A stretch of 64,000 nucleotides of DNA, from positions 620,001 through 684,000 of the forward strand of contig NZ_CP036515.1 in the NCBI RefSeq assembly GCF_004323635.1. The letters run 5' to 3'. The first letter of the stretch is position 1. Every line of letters begins with the position of its first letter. The translations under genes and the position numbers were made by a program. The notes beneath the pieces are model-generated. The model ran no database searches and was not told where the DNA came from. It was given only the letters and a program-made list of their open reading frames with translations. Below are positions 52,688 to 60,278 of this stretch, one piece after another. This DNA comes from Lichenihabitans psoromatis. Its GTDB lineage: Bacteria > Pseudomonadota > Alphaproteobacteria > Rhizobiales > Beijerinckiaceae.

Positions 52688-53806
52688 ATGCACATCGGCG
52701 TGCCGAAGGAGATTAAGGACAACGAGGCCCGGGTCGGGATGATCCCGTCGGCGGTTGCCGAACTGGTACATCACGGCCATCGCGTCACCGTGCAGGCGGG
52801 CGCCGGGGTCGGGGCGGGCCTGACCGATGCCGACTACGCGGAAGCCGGAGCCGCGATCGAAGAGAGCGCCCCAGCGATTTTCGCCGCCGCCGACATGATC
52901 GTGAAGGTCAAGGAGCCGCTATCGGCCGAACGTCAAATGCTCCGGCCCGGCCAAATCCTTTTCACCTATCTGCATCTCGCGCCTGATGCGGCGCAGACGC
53001 GCGATCTGATCGCCTCTGGTGCAATTTGTATTGCCTACGAAACCGTGACGGCGGCCAATGGCAGTCTGCCGCTGCTGACGCCCATGTCGGAGGTGGCGGG
53101 GCGGCTGGCGCCGCAGGTCGGCGCCCATGCGCTCGAGCGAGCGCAAGGCGGACGCGGCATTCTGCTTGGCGGCGTTCCCGGCGTTCCGGCCGCCGATGTC
53201 GTGATCCTGGGCGGCGGCGTCTCCGGCAGCCATGCCGCGACCATCGCGATCGGCATGGGGGCGCATGTCACCGTGGTCGATCGCTCGGCCGATACGCTCA
53301 AGCGGCTGTCGGCGCAGTTCGGTGCATCGGTCACCACCGTCTTCTCGACACGCGCCGCCATCGCCGAACTCGTTAAACGGGCCGACTTGCTGATCGGGAC
53401 GGTCTTGGTTCCCGGGGCGGCCGCGCCCAAACTCGTGACCGCCGATATGGTCAAGACGATGAAGCGCGGATCGGTGATCGTCGATGTGGCGATCGACCAG
53501 GGCGGCTGCGTCGAGACCTCGCGCGCCACCACTCACTCGGACCCCACCTATGTGGTCGACGGCGTCGTCCATTATTGCGTCGCCAACATGCCCGGCGCGG
53601 TCGCTCGGACATCGACCTTCGCGCTCGGAAACGTCACCCTGCCGTTCACCTTGGCGTTGGCCGACAAAGGTTGGAAGGCCGCGCTGCGGGCCGATCCGCA
53701 TCTCCGGGCGGGATTGAATGTCTGTGACGGCAAGATCACCTGCGCGCCGGTCGCCGACGCTCAGGGATTGAGCGCCGTCGCGGCCGACACGATGCTGACG
53801 GACTGA
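52688..53806 (+). CDS. ald: Alanine dehydrogenase
   Basis: NAD-dependent oxidoreductase (372 aa) interconverting L-alanine with pyruvate and ammonia. [23 protein letters not shown] is the classic start, Lys74 region [10 protein letters not shown] and His96 region YLHLAPD carry the active-site Lys and His, and the Rossmann loop is [10 protein letters not shown]. It ends at the normal family length. It would regenerate the pyruvate acceptor/alanine balance for the omega-transaminase encoded upstream, although they are in separate units. Confidence 0.95.
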   Translation: MHIGVPKEIKDNEARVGMIPSAVAELVHHGHRVTVQAGAGVGAGLTDADYAEAGAAIEESAPAIFAAADMIVKVKEPLSAERQMLRPGQILFTYLHLAPDAAQTRDLIASGAICIAYETVTAANGSLPLLTPMSEVAGRLAPQVGAHALERAQGGRGILLGGVPGVPAADVVILGGGVSGSHAATIAIGMGAHVTVVDRSADTLKRLSAQFGASVTTVFSTRAAIAELVKRADLLIGTVLVPGAAAPKLVTADMVKTMKRGSVIVDVAIDQGGCVETSRATTHSDPTYVVDGVVHYCVANMPGAVARTSTFALGNVTLPFTLALADKGWKAALRADPHLRAGLNVCDGKITCAPVADAQGLSAVAADTMLTD

Positions 53807-53826
53807 ACCAGGGCTGGCGATGGCCC

Positions 53827-53852
53827 GACGATCACGAGCGATCGTGATCGTC
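53827..53852. repeat. Perfect 11-bp inverted repeat after ald
   Basis: GACGATCACGA-GCGA-TCGTGATCGTC forms a perfect 11-bp stem with a 4-base loop, 20 bases after the ald stop and about 58 bases before the next start. No T-run follows on either strand, so it is a weak terminator candidate at best; it could be a protein-binding palindrome for the ornithine cyclodeaminase-family gene. Confidence 0.6.
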
Positions 53853-53910
53853 CTTGATCCCGTGTACAAATCGGCGAGTCGATGTCGACGTGGGACGGGA
53901 GTGCGCGTGC

Positions 53911-54870
53911 ATGATGAGGATTGGAGCCGACGAGGTCGAGCGCTTGGCCGACTGGCCGCACCTCATCGAGGCGCTCTCGGCCATGTTCAAGGGGGATTGC
54001 GTGGCCCCGCCGCGTCATCACCACGGCTTCGACATCCCCGGCGAAGCGCCGGGCACCCTCTTGCTCATGCCGGCTTGGACGACGGGACACTACCTCGGCG
54101 TCAAGCTGGTCTCGGTGGTTCCCGGCAATGGCGCGCGGGGGCTGCCGGCCATCGCCGGATCCTACATCCTGTCCTCAGCCAAAACCGGCGAGCCACTCGC
54201 CATCATCGACGGCGTATCGCTGACGGCGCGCCGGACCGCCGCCGCCTCGGCGCTCGCGTCATCCGCCTTGTCGCGGCCGGACAGCCGGGCCTTGCTGGTC
54301 GTTGGCGCGGGCGCGATGTCGACCCGTCTTGCGGCCGCCCATGCCAGCGTGCGCCCGATCGACACGATCCAAATCTGGGCGCGGGACCAGAGCAAGGCCG
54401 AAGCAACGGCCGCATCGCTGCGATCGATCGGGTTTCGCGCCGACCCCTGTCGTGATCTCGAAGCCGCCGTCCGCACCGCCGACATCGTCAGTTGCGCGAC
54501 GCTGGCGACGACCCCGCTCGTTTATGGCGCTTGGCTGAAGCCCGGCACGCATCTCGATCTTGTCGGCGCCTTTAATCCGCGCATGCGGGAAAGCGACGAT
54601 GAGGCGGTGCGCCGCGCCTCGATTTTCGTCGATACGCGCGAGGGCGCCCTGACCGAAGCGGGCGATCTCGTGCAACCGCTCGCGAGCGGCGTGATCGGCG
54701 TGGAGGCCATCAAGGCCGATCTGCGGGAGCTTTGCCTCGGCCTCCATGCCGGACGGCGGAATGCAGACGAGATCACTTTGTTCAAATCGGTCGGCGCATC
54801 GCTCGAGGATCTCGCGGCCGCTGTCCTGGTCTATGAAGCGCGGATGGCCGAAACGAGCGCGCACCTTTGA
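53911..54870 (+). CDS. Ornithine cyclodeaminase / mu-crystallin family protein
   Basis: NAD(P)-binding enzyme (319 aa) of the OCD/mu-crystallin family, whose members include ornithine cyclodeaminase, alanine dehydrogenase of archaea, and ketimine or pyrroline-2-carboxylate reductases. The substrate segment GVKLVSVVPGN, TARRTAAASALA and the Rossmann loop VVGAGAMSTRL are clear. The start is the ATG at 53911 (another at 53914). It lies about 100 bases behind ald, with an inverted repeat between. The conserved Asp of cyclodeaminases appears within LDLVGAFNPRMRESDD, but the exact reaction cannot be assigned. Confidence 0.86.
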   Translation: MMRIGADEVERLADWPHLIEALSAMFKGDCVAPPRHHHGFDIPGEAPGTLLLMPAWTTGHYLGVKLVSVVPGNGARGLPAIAGSYILSSAKTGEPLAIIDGVSLTARRTAAASALASSALSRPDSRALLVVGAGAMSTRLAAAHASVRPIDTIQIWARDQSKAEATAASLRSIGFRADPCRDLEAAVRTADIVSCATLATTPLVYGAWLKPGTHLDLVGAFNPRMRESDDEAVRRASIFVDTREGALTEAGDLVQPLASGVIGVEAIKADLRELCLGLHAGRRNADEITLFKSVGASLEDLAAAVLVYEARMAETSAHL

Positions 54871-55000
54871 GACAAGGTGGGGCTGAACGAGGCTTCGCCT
54901 TTTTGGCGCCCATTTCTTGCGATCAGCCTTTGCGCCGAACCGAGCCAATCTTATGATCCGGTTTGACGACGACCTCTCGCACCAACAAGGGACTGCCGGA

Positions 55001-55363
55001 ATGAAGCGACTGAGCCTGGCTGTCCTGATCGGAGCGTCGCTGCTCGCGTCCGGCTCCGTCGCCTGGGCGGAGGACGCGCTGTCGCCCTCGGTTCTCGACC
55101 ACCCCTTCGCGGTGCCGACCAACACGCCACATACCAAGACGGCCCGCAAAAAGGGGCAGAAAGCTCCGGTCACTAGCCAAACTTCGGCGCCGACGATGTC
55201 AGACGACAAAGCGGCGGCGCTGGCCCGCGGTCGCAAGAAATTCTTTGACCAGGGGCAAGACCAACCCGACAAGCCGGAGATGTATCCAGGCAGTGGTGCG
55301 CGGCCGACGCTGGGCGGCGGCAGCGGTGGCAGCGTCAGCCCCGGAATGTCCTTCGCGTTTTAA
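55001..55363 (+). CDS. Secreted small protein, unknown function
   Basis: A 120-residue protein with a clear signal peptide (MKRLSLAVLIGASLLASGSVAWA) and a mature part of about 97 residues that is Pro/Gly/Lys-rich and probably disordered (KTARKKGQKAP, GGGSGGSVSPGMSFAF). No Cys and no recognisable domain. ATG 55001 is chosen because the signal peptide begins there. Mature ends in GMSFAF with a hydrophobic/aromatic tail, a pattern sometimes seen in outer-membrane-associated proteins, but this is weak. Confidence 0.7.
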   Translation: MKRLSLAVLIGASLLASGSVAWAEDALSPSVLDHPFAVPTNTPHTKTARKKGQKAPVTSQTSAPTMSDDKAAALARGRKKFFDQGQDQPDKPEMYPGSGARPTLGGGSGGSVSPGMSFAF

Positions 55364-55372
55364 GGCTTGGTC

Positions 55373-55606
55373 TTACTTCGCGTCGTACATTTCGGCGCAT
55401 TTCGGACTGACCAAGGGTTTCTTCTCCGACATGCAAGCTGTGACTTGGTCGACATTCGGGATGAAATCACCACACAGCTTTTGAACGTCGCCGAAACACG
55501 CGGCCTGTTGGCGATCCTGGAGAGTGGGATCCTTGGTCCGGGCTATGGCCGGAACCGCCGCCATGATCATCAACAAGGCCAGAGCGGAGCGGGTTGCGGT
55601 TATCAT
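55373..55606 (-). CDS. Cys-rich small periplasmic protein
   Basis: A 77-residue protein with a signal peptide (ITATRSALALLMIMAAVPAIA) and four Cys in the mature part (positions 37, 45, 58 and 70), likely forming two disulphides in the periplasm. The pattern AC-FGDVQKLC-x12-CM-x10-C resembles short Cys-rich repeat proteins common in Rhizobiales. ATG 55606 has GGAG 7 bases upstream; longer upstream frames lack a signal. It converges on the preceding secreted protein. Confidence 0.75.
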   Translation of the reverse strand: MITATRSALALLMIMAAVPAIARTKDPTLQDRQQAACFGDVQKLCGDFIPNVDQVTACMSEKKPLVSPKCAEMYDAK

Positions 55607-55749
55607 CGGTCGGCTCCATCGCGCGCAGATCGACCGACACGCCAGAACGGCTCCGGTCCTGCGGCTCTGGACCAAACGTCGCATCCATTCGGGCCCGGAT
55701 CCAGTCCTGGCGCACAAATAGGCGTCGAGGGTGTGGACATCGTGGGCGC

Positions 55750-56193
55750 TTAGAACACGCAAACCAAGGTGAGGCCGCCGATCATCAACAAACATCCGGT
55801 GACGCGCCACAGGCTTGCGCTGTGTTGTTCGAAGCCGACCAAGCCGAAATGATCGAGCAGCACCGATGTGAGAATTGCGGCCGTCACGCTCAGACCGGTA
55901 AACATCGCCGAACCGAGTTTCTGCGCCAGAAACACCATGGCGATGACGTAAAGTCCGCCGAAGGCTCCGCCAATCCATCCCCACCACGGAACCTGAGCGA
56001 GCCGACCACTCTCCGGCCATATGAAGCCGACGACGGTCCCTGCGAGCAGGTAGACCACGCAATTCGCGGCCGTGACGGTGAACAGCGCAAAGACAGGCGC
56101 CTGCAGCACCTTGTTCAAGGTCGCGTTTGCGCCAGCCTGCACGGTGTTCAGCGCTCCGGTCAGGAGCACGATCACAGCAATGAGGACGGGCAT
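55750..56193 (-). CDS. DMT superfamily membrane protein, YdcZ type
   Basis: Membrane protein of 147 aa with five hydrophobic segments, matching the PF04657 YdcZ family: GALNTVQAGANATLNK near the start and GGAFGGLYVIAMVFLAQKLGSAMFTGLSVTAAILTSVLLDHFGLVGF in the core. Such proteins are half-sized relatives of drug/metabolite exporters and may function as dimers. It lies 15 bases after the MEPMKPM gene, so it is probably expressed from the same EcfG-type promoter. Confidence 0.87.
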   Translation of the reverse strand: MPVLIAVIVLLTGALNTVQAGANATLNKVLQAPVFALFTVTAANCVVYLLAGTVVGFIWPESGRLAQVPWWGWIGGAFGGLYVIAMVFLAQKLGSAMFTGLSVTAAILTSVLLDHFGLVGFEQHSASLWRVTGCLLMIGGLTLVCVF

Positions 56194-56208
56194 GCGGTGC
56201 CCCTTGGA

Positions 56209-56526
56209 TCAGTCGACCCGACGAAGATCCTGAAGCGCGACCTCGCCGGTCTGGCTGGAGAATGTCAGGGTTCGCCGTGAGCCATCCTGCTGCCCGACCC
56301 CGCTGATGCGGTGCTGACCCGTGTCATAGGTCTCGAGCGTCCCGTCGCGTTCGATCAACAGCCGCTGCTTCTCGCCAAAGAACGCGTAACGCGTGCCCTG
56401 TTGCGCCCCACTTGATGACGGCCGCCCAAGATCCGTCGGCCACCAAGGCTCACCGCCGTCCATCGGCTTCATCGGCTCCATGGGCTTCATCGGTTCCATG
56501 GGTCGCATCGGCTTCATCGGTTCCAT
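56209..56526 (-). CDS. MEPMKPM-repeat small protein
   Basis: A 105-residue protein whose first 22 residues are tandem Met-Glu/Lys/Arg-Pro repeats (MEPMKPMRPMEPMKPMEP...). The remainder (GTRYAFFGEKQRLLIERDGTLETYDTGQHRISGVGQQ) looks like a small beta-rich domain of unknown function. A strong AGGAGG site lies 6 bases before the ATG. Similar Met/Pro-repeat proteins recur in Bradyrhizobium and Methylobacterium relatives; Met-rich stretches may bind copper or quench oxidants. An EcfG-type promoter lies 46 bases upstream, which links it to the general stress response. Confidence 0.78.
   Translation of the reverse strand: MEPMKPMRPMEPMKPMEPMKPMDGGEPWWPTDLGRPSSSGAQQGTRYAFFGEKQRLLIERDGTLETYDTGQHRISGVGQQDGSRRTLTFSSQTGEVALQDLRRVD
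56461..56526 (-). repeat. Tandem MxPM-coding repeat
   Basis: Seven consecutive ATG-NNN-CCN-type units encode the Met-x-Pro ladder at the protein's N-terminus. The DNA repeats with about a 9- to 12-base period (ATGGAACCGATGAAGCC units), so slippage could vary the length in frame. Confidence 0.75.
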
Positions 56527-56571
56527 ATTGGCCTCCTCGGCATGCCCAATGCAGGGGCCACCCAGGCCAGA

Positions 56572-56596
56572 AACGTCGGACCCATCAAGCTGTTCC
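56572..56596 (-). promoter_or_regulatory. EcfG-type promoter for the MEPMKPM/YdcZ unit
   Basis: On the minus strand GGAAC (56596-56592) and CGTT (56575-56572) are separated by exactly 16 bases, a perfect match to the EcfG general-stress consensus. Transcription would start near 56565, leaving a leader of about 40 bases before the MEPMKPM ATG. Confidence 0.75.
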
Positions 56597-56721
56597 CGAT
56601 CGAGGCGAGCGCGACGAAACGATCCTCTTCCGCCTTGACCCGGACGCCAGCCCGGACGACCTATTACGGAGAAAGCGGACTTTCCGCCGTTTCGCCCATT
56701 TCAACGTCGATCGAGGCCATC

Positions 56722-57027
56722 ATGAGCGACGTGGTCAATATCCCTCGCACGGTCGTCAAACCGAAAACCGAGCGTCCGCGCCTTCACAAGGTGCTTCTCG
56801 TCAACGACGATTTCACGCCACGTGCTTTTGTGGTCACCGTGCTGAAGGTCGAGTTCCGGTTGGGCGAGGAACAGGCCGGTCATGTCATGTTGACCGCACA
56901 CCGCAAGGGCGTCTGCGTGGTTTCGGTCTACCCGAAGGACGTCGCGGAAACGAAAGCCGCCCGCGCGACCGAGGCTGGGCGGCTGAAGGGCTTCCCGCTC
57001 CAGTTCACCACGGAGCCCGACGACTAG
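56722..57027 (+). CDS. clpS: ATP-dependent Clp protease adaptor ClpS (ClpS2-like)
   Basis: Adaptor (101 aa) that carries N-degron substrates to ClpAP. The core VLLVNDDFTPRAFVVTVLKVEF and MLTAHRKGVCVVSVYPKDVAETKA contains the NDD acidic pair and the pocket His of HRKG. The usual TPMEFVV is TPRAFVV, a change in the pocket rim shared with the second ClpS paralogue of alphaproteobacteria (ClpS2). I use ATG 56722 since the upstream frame is not ClpS-like. clpA is not in the window. It is divergent from the EcfG-controlled MEPMKPM gene. Confidence 0.9.
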   Translation: MSDVVNIPRTVVKPKTERPRLHKVLLVNDDFTPRAFVVTVLKVEFRLGEEQAGHVMLTAHRKGVCVVSVYPKDVAETKAARATEAGRLKGFPLQFTTEPDD

Positions 57028-57045
57028 CGCCGAGGCCGACCACTT

Positions 57046-57444
57046 TCAGCGCACATCGATCGCGTAAGTCGCCTCGCGGCCCGTGCCGGATGCCGACAGG
57101 ATCAGCACGCGCACATGATCCACGCCGAGGAAGCCCGACTGCGACTTATAGAACAGCTTTAAACCCGACAGGCGGCGGCGGTTGCAGACGTGGCGGACAT
57201 TCGAGCGCGGAAAGGCCATGAAGTCGCGCCCCTTGTCGGTCGTGATGGTGCCGCGACTCGGACCGTCGACGAGGCGAACCGTGGGTGTTCCGACCGACGT
57301 GCAGTCGGGATTGACGCTAGCGAAGAAGTCGATCTGGCGGTTTACACCCGATGGCACAGCCTTCATCTCGTCCGCAAAGGCCGGGGCTGCAACCAGCATG
57401 CAAGCAAGCACTATCGCGGCAGGCGGAAAATTCGTGAGGCTCAT
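57046..57444 (-). CDS. Secreted protein of unknown function
   Basis: A 132-residue protein with a signal peptide (LTNFPPAAIVLACMLVAAPAFA) and a mature part with two Cys (positions 48 and 87) that could pair. PTVRLVDGPSRGTITTDKGRDFMAFPRSN and GVDHVRVLILSASG suggest a small immunoglobulin-like beta domain. It is convergent with clpS, 18 bases away. No function is apparent. It has no EcfG-type promoter in the 264-base gap upstream (57445-57708), where I see no other feature. Confidence 0.72.
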   Translation of the reverse strand: MSLTNFPPAAIVLACMLVAAPAFADEMKAVPSGVNRQIDFFASVNPDCTSVGTPTVRLVDGPSRGTITTDKGRDFMAFPRSNVRHVCNRRRLSGLKLFYKSQSGFLGVDHVRVLILSASGTGREATYAIDVR

Positions 57445-57708
57445 ACGATCATCTCTCGCAAAGACGCGTCCGACAGGAGCGACATTGCGAGGCTAGCCAA
57501 TCGGGGTTGCGGCTTGGTTACCGCCCTGGCCAGCGGTCAGAGACATTAATGACCTTCACCCGCATCCTGGCGATGCCAGCCGCGGAATCAACATCCGAAT
57601 GTCGATCACATTTGGACATATTCAGGATTGGTTCATCCACGGATCGTCATGGTATCGATGGCGATCCGGTTGACGTCTAAGCAGGACGTGGCGCGGCCAA
57701 TGCAACCG

Positions 57709-57948
57709 TTAGTCGAGTTGGCGCATCAGTTCGAGAAAACGGTCCGGAACAGGCTGGTTTGCAACATCGTCGAAAACCGCACGGAGTTGTGACCCGATAT
57801 AGGATTGTATGTCGACGGTCGGTACAGATGCGCCATCCCGATCGCCTCCCTCTGGAGGGACGTTGACGGGATTTTGTGCGGCTTCATCGGGCGGGGATGT
57901 CACTTTAGTCTTCACGGTCGGGTCTTGACCTCCGTCCGATTTACTCAT
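57709..57948 (-). CDS. nepR: Anti-sigma factor NepR
   Basis: A 79-residue general stress anti-sigma factor. The NepR core is unmistakable at residues 50-79: YIGSQLRAVFDDVANQPVPD followed by RFLELMRQLD. It binds the sigma factor EcfG and is pulled away by phosphorylated PhyR. The N-terminal 45 residues are acidic and disordered, which is normal. It is divergent from phyR and has its own EcfG-type promoter, giving negative feedback. EcfG, usually encoded next to nepR, is missing from this locus. Confidence 0.92.
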   Translation of the reverse strand: MSKSDGGQDPTVKTKVTSPPDEAAQNPVNVPPEGGDRDGASVPTVDIQSYIGSQLRAVFDDVANQPVPDRFLELMRQLD

Positions 57949-58060
57949 CCCGCTCTCCTTGCGATCCGGAGCTGGCTTGCTCCGTCATCGACGATACCGT
58001 AGATACCAAATGCCTGCGCTCGTGACACTTTACCGTCTCACGAGGCCATCGCCGAGACAC

Positions 58061-58086
58061 AACGCATCGGCGAAAATTAATGTTCC
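58061..58086 (-). promoter_or_regulatory. EcfG-type promoter for nepR
   Basis: On the minus strand GGAAC (58086-58082), 17 bases, CGTT (58064-58061). The spacing of 17 is within the accepted range. Predicted transcription begins near 58053, about 105 bases before nepR. Its -35 box is only 5 bases from the opposite-strand box of the phyR promoter, forming GTTCC-ATAAC-GGAAC. Confidence 0.75.
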
Positions 58087-58091
58087 ATAAC

Positions 58092-58116
58092 GGAACTTTA
58101 TTTTCCTTGGCCTGTT
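58092..58116 (+). promoter_or_regulatory. EcfG-type promoter for phyR
   Basis: GGAAC (58092-58096), 16 bases, TGTT (58113-58116). The -10 box differs from the consensus CGTT at its first base. Predicted start is near 58123, leaving a leader of about 35 bases before the phyR ATG. Confidence 0.7.
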
Positions 58117-58158
58117 TTACAAAGCTATGCCAGGCGCCAAAATACTCAAGGATTACGG

Positions 58159-58980
58159 ATGTCCATTTCGCAGGCGATTGCACCCCATCTTCCTCATCTT
58201 CGTCGGTTCGCGCGCGCTTTGACGGGGAGCCAACGGGGTGGCGATGCCTATGTGGTCGAGACGCTCGAAGCCATCGTCGCCGATCCGTCGAGCTTCGCCA
58301 AAAGCGCTGACATCCGCACAGATCTCTATAAGCTGTTTCTGACGCTCTGGGGTTCTGTCGCGATCAATGGACGGACCGACACGACAGCCGGCGCCGATCA
58401 GGGTGGTGTCACCCGGAGCCTCGAAGCCATCTCGCTTCGGCCGCGCGTCGCCCTGTTGCTAACGGCGCTTGAAGGGTTCGACATCAACGATCTATCGCGG
58501 ACATTGGAATGTTCCGTCGATGAGGCAAAGGCCCTGATCGAGCGCGCCAATCATGAGATCGCGCAGCAGATTTCGACCGAAGTGCTGATCATCGAAGACG
58601 AGCCGCTTATTGCATTGGACCTCCAAAACTTGGTTGAGGACCTCGGTCATCGGGTTGTCGATGTTGCGCGCACTCATCGAGAGGCCTTGGCGGCGATCCA
58701 TACGCACCGCCCCGGTCTCATCCTTGCCGATATTCAGCTGGCAGATGGTAGCTCCGGCCTCGAGGCCGTGAATGAAATTCTCGAGTCGCTGGAAGTGCCG
58801 GTCATCTTCATCACGGCCTACCCCGAGCGTTTTTTGACCGGTGCGCCGCCCGAACCGGCATTCCTCATCGCCAAGCCGTTCAGTGTCGAACAACTCCGGG
58901 CCGTTATCAGCCAGGTTCTGTTCTTCAACAAAACCGCTCATCGGCGTGGCGATACAGCCGCGGCGCAAGTATCGGCCTAA
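58159..58980 (+). CDS. phyR: General stress response regulator PhyR
   Basis: Anti-anti-sigma factor (273 aa). An N-terminal sigma-factor-like domain (about 5-135; no functional -10 recognition needed) mimics EcfG, and a C-terminal receiver domain (141-255) carries the phosphoacceptor Asp191 (ILADIQLADG), the acidic pair Glu146/Asp147, Thr219 in FITAYPERFLTG and Lys239. Phosphorylation by an HWE/HisKA2 kinase opens the protein so it traps NepR and frees EcfG. The kinase gene is not in the window. It is followed by a strong bidirectional terminator and preceded by an EcfG-type promoter (positive feedback). Confidence 0.95.
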   Translation: MSISQAIAPHLPHLRRFARALTGSQRGGDAYVVETLEAIVADPSSFAKSADIRTDLYKLFLTLWGSVAINGRTDTTAGADQGGVTRSLEAISLRPRVALLLTALEGFDINDLSRTLECSVDEAKALIERANHEIAQQISTEVLIIEDEPLIALDLQNLVEDLGHRVVDVARTHREALAAIHTHRPGLILADIQLADGSSGLEAVNEILESLEVPVIFITAYPERFLTGAPPEPAFLIAKPFSVEQLRAVISQVLFFNKTAHRRGDTAAAQVSA

Positions 58981-59000
58981 ACCCGAGATCGACGAACTAA

Positions 59001-59039
59001 AAAAAGGGAGCGTCGCGGTTAGCGCGACGCTCCCTTTTT
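59001..59039. terminator. Bidirectional intrinsic terminator after phyR and the holin-like gene
   Basis: A perfect 17-bp inverted repeat (AAAAAGGGAGCGTCGCG and its complement) with a 5-base loop, having A-runs on the left and T-runs on the right. It ends both the rightward phyR transcript and the leftward holin-like transcript. Confidence 0.92.
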
Positions 59040-59068
59040 GTTGATGGGGCCTGCCGCGCCGCACGAGA

Positions 59069-59767
59069 TTAAGATAAACGGCGGCCTCGTTTCGACCGGA
59101 CTCCCGCAAGGAATCCGCCTAACAGCGCGAGCGAAACCAGTTGCACAGGCCGCATTTGGCTGGCGATTGCGATCCCGGCTCTCAGACCGGCTTGTTCGCG
59201 CCGGAAACCCGCATCGCCCAAGGCCGAAACCACGGCATCGAGGCCAGAACGCATCGCCTGATCTGGATCATGGCTCTTAAGCTGAGCCGTCGGGTCGTCT
59301 CGCACCTCGGCGGAGGCTGCCTCGACAGGCGGCTGTTGGCTGGCCGCCATCGCTCGCTGAGCCGCTTCGACGTCCTGCGTCGCAGCGATTGCTGGGGCCT
59401 TCTTGTCCTTGACGGTCGCGCTCGACGACATAGTCATCATCACCACGATCCCGGCGATGCCGAGCACGAGGAAAAGCGCCGCCATCGCCAGAAGAGCTTC
59501 GATCGGTCCCATCAGACTGGCAAGATAGTCATAGAGGGCAATCAGGCCGAAGATCACCGCCACGATCAGCATGACCCCCGCAAACAAGGCTAAGCCAGCC
59601 TTGATTGCGACGGTCTTCACCGTGCTCGTTGCGGTTCTCATGACATCGCTGACAACCTCCTGGCTGCGCGCCTTCACCGTGGCAGCGGCTTGATCGACGG
59701 CGCGCCGCCCCATTTCGGTGACGTTGACTTCGGCCTGCGCGATCAGCCGGGAGATCGGGTTCGTCAT
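59069..59767 (-). CDS. Membrane protein of the phage-holin-like superfamily (PF07332-like)
   Basis: Inner-membrane protein (232 aa) with two long hydrophobic hairpin segments (about residues 55-78 and 85-112: LFAGVMLIVAVIFGLIALYDYL and LLAMAALFLVLGIAGIVVMM), an Ala/Gln/Glu-rich linker and a third short hydrophobic stretch near 210-222. It resembles the Phage_holin_3_6 family, which in bacteria is a cellular envelope stress protein and not a lysis gene. It overlaps the upstream DUF883-like gene by 4 bases and probably forms a complex with it. An EcfG-type promoter precedes the pair. Confidence 0.82.
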   Translation of the reverse strand: MTNPISRLIAQAEVNVTEMGRRAVDQAAATVKARSQEVVSDVMRTATSTVKTVAIKAGLALFAGVMLIVAVIFGLIALYDYLASLMGPIEALLAMAALFLVLGIAGIVVMMTMSSSATVKDKKAPAIAATQDVEAAQRAMAASQQPPVEAASAEVRDDPTAQLKSHDPDQAMRSGLDAVVSALGDAGFRREQAGLRAGIAIASQMRPVQLVSLALLGGFLAGVRSKRGRRLS

Positions 59768-60135
59768 CGACGCGAACGGCTCATTGCGCCGATCAGCAAG
59801 CCACCCACAATAGCGATCATGATGGCGGTCATCGGGTTGCGTTCAATGCGACTCTCAATCTCGTGACCGGCGCCGCGCACACGCTCTCCAACGTCGCTGG
59901 CCTGGCTCGCAAAGCGATCGGCCACGTCACTGGCTTGGCTGGAAAAGCGATCGGCTGTCGACGAAAACCGGTCGCGAGCCCGATCCATCGCACTTTTGAC
60001 GCTGCTGCGCGTCGTATCGGCCTGATCGCTTGCGAGGTCCGAGACCAGATTGGTCAGCTTACGAACATCGTCACGCAGCGCGGAAAAGTCCGAGCTCAAA
60101 TCCCGTGCAACTTTCTCAAACCCACGATCAGCCAT
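59764..60135 (-). CDS. DUF883/ElaB-YqjD-like membrane-anchored protein
   Basis: A 123-residue protein with a long amphipathic coiled-coil region (MADRGFEKVARDL through DRARDRFSSTADRF) containing repeats of RFSSQASDVADRF type, and one C-terminal membrane anchor (NPMTAIMIAIVGGLLIGAM). ElaB/YqjD relatives associate with the membrane and ribosomes and are induced by stress. ATG 60135 has GAGGGA before it; longer frames cross the promoter. The stop overlaps the holin-like start (ATGA). Expressed, by prediction, from the EcfG-type promoter at 60210-60234. Confidence 0.82.
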   Translation of the reverse strand: MADRGFEKVARDLSSDFSALRDDVRKLTNLVSDLASDQADTTRSSVKSAMDRARDRFSSTADRFSSQASDVADRFASQASDVGERVRGAGHEIESRIERNPMTAIMIAIVGGLLIGAMSRSRR

Positions 60136-60209
60136 GATTGTCCCTCGACGATGGTAAAGGAGGGCGACACCCGGTCCGCGAAAGACCGTGCCGCCAATTA
60201 CGCTACTGC

Positions 60210-60234
60210 AACGCTCGAGCCGCAGGTGGGTTCC
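60210..60234 (-). promoter_or_regulatory. EcfG-type promoter for the DUF883-like/holin-like pair
   Basis: On the minus strand GGAAC (60234-60230), 16 bases, CGTT (60213-60210), a perfect consensus. Transcription would start near 60202, about 67 bases before the ATG. Confidence 0.8.
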
Positions 60235-60278
60235 TGCTCCAGCCATATCGCTCGATGCAGGGGCCCGCTCCTTTAAAG

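Noticed and set aside
59069..60135. Prophage remnant suggested by the holin-like protein
   Set aside because: No lysin, integrase, portal or tail genes nearby; the pair has a stress promoter and DUF883-type partner, so it is a cellular envelope gene set.
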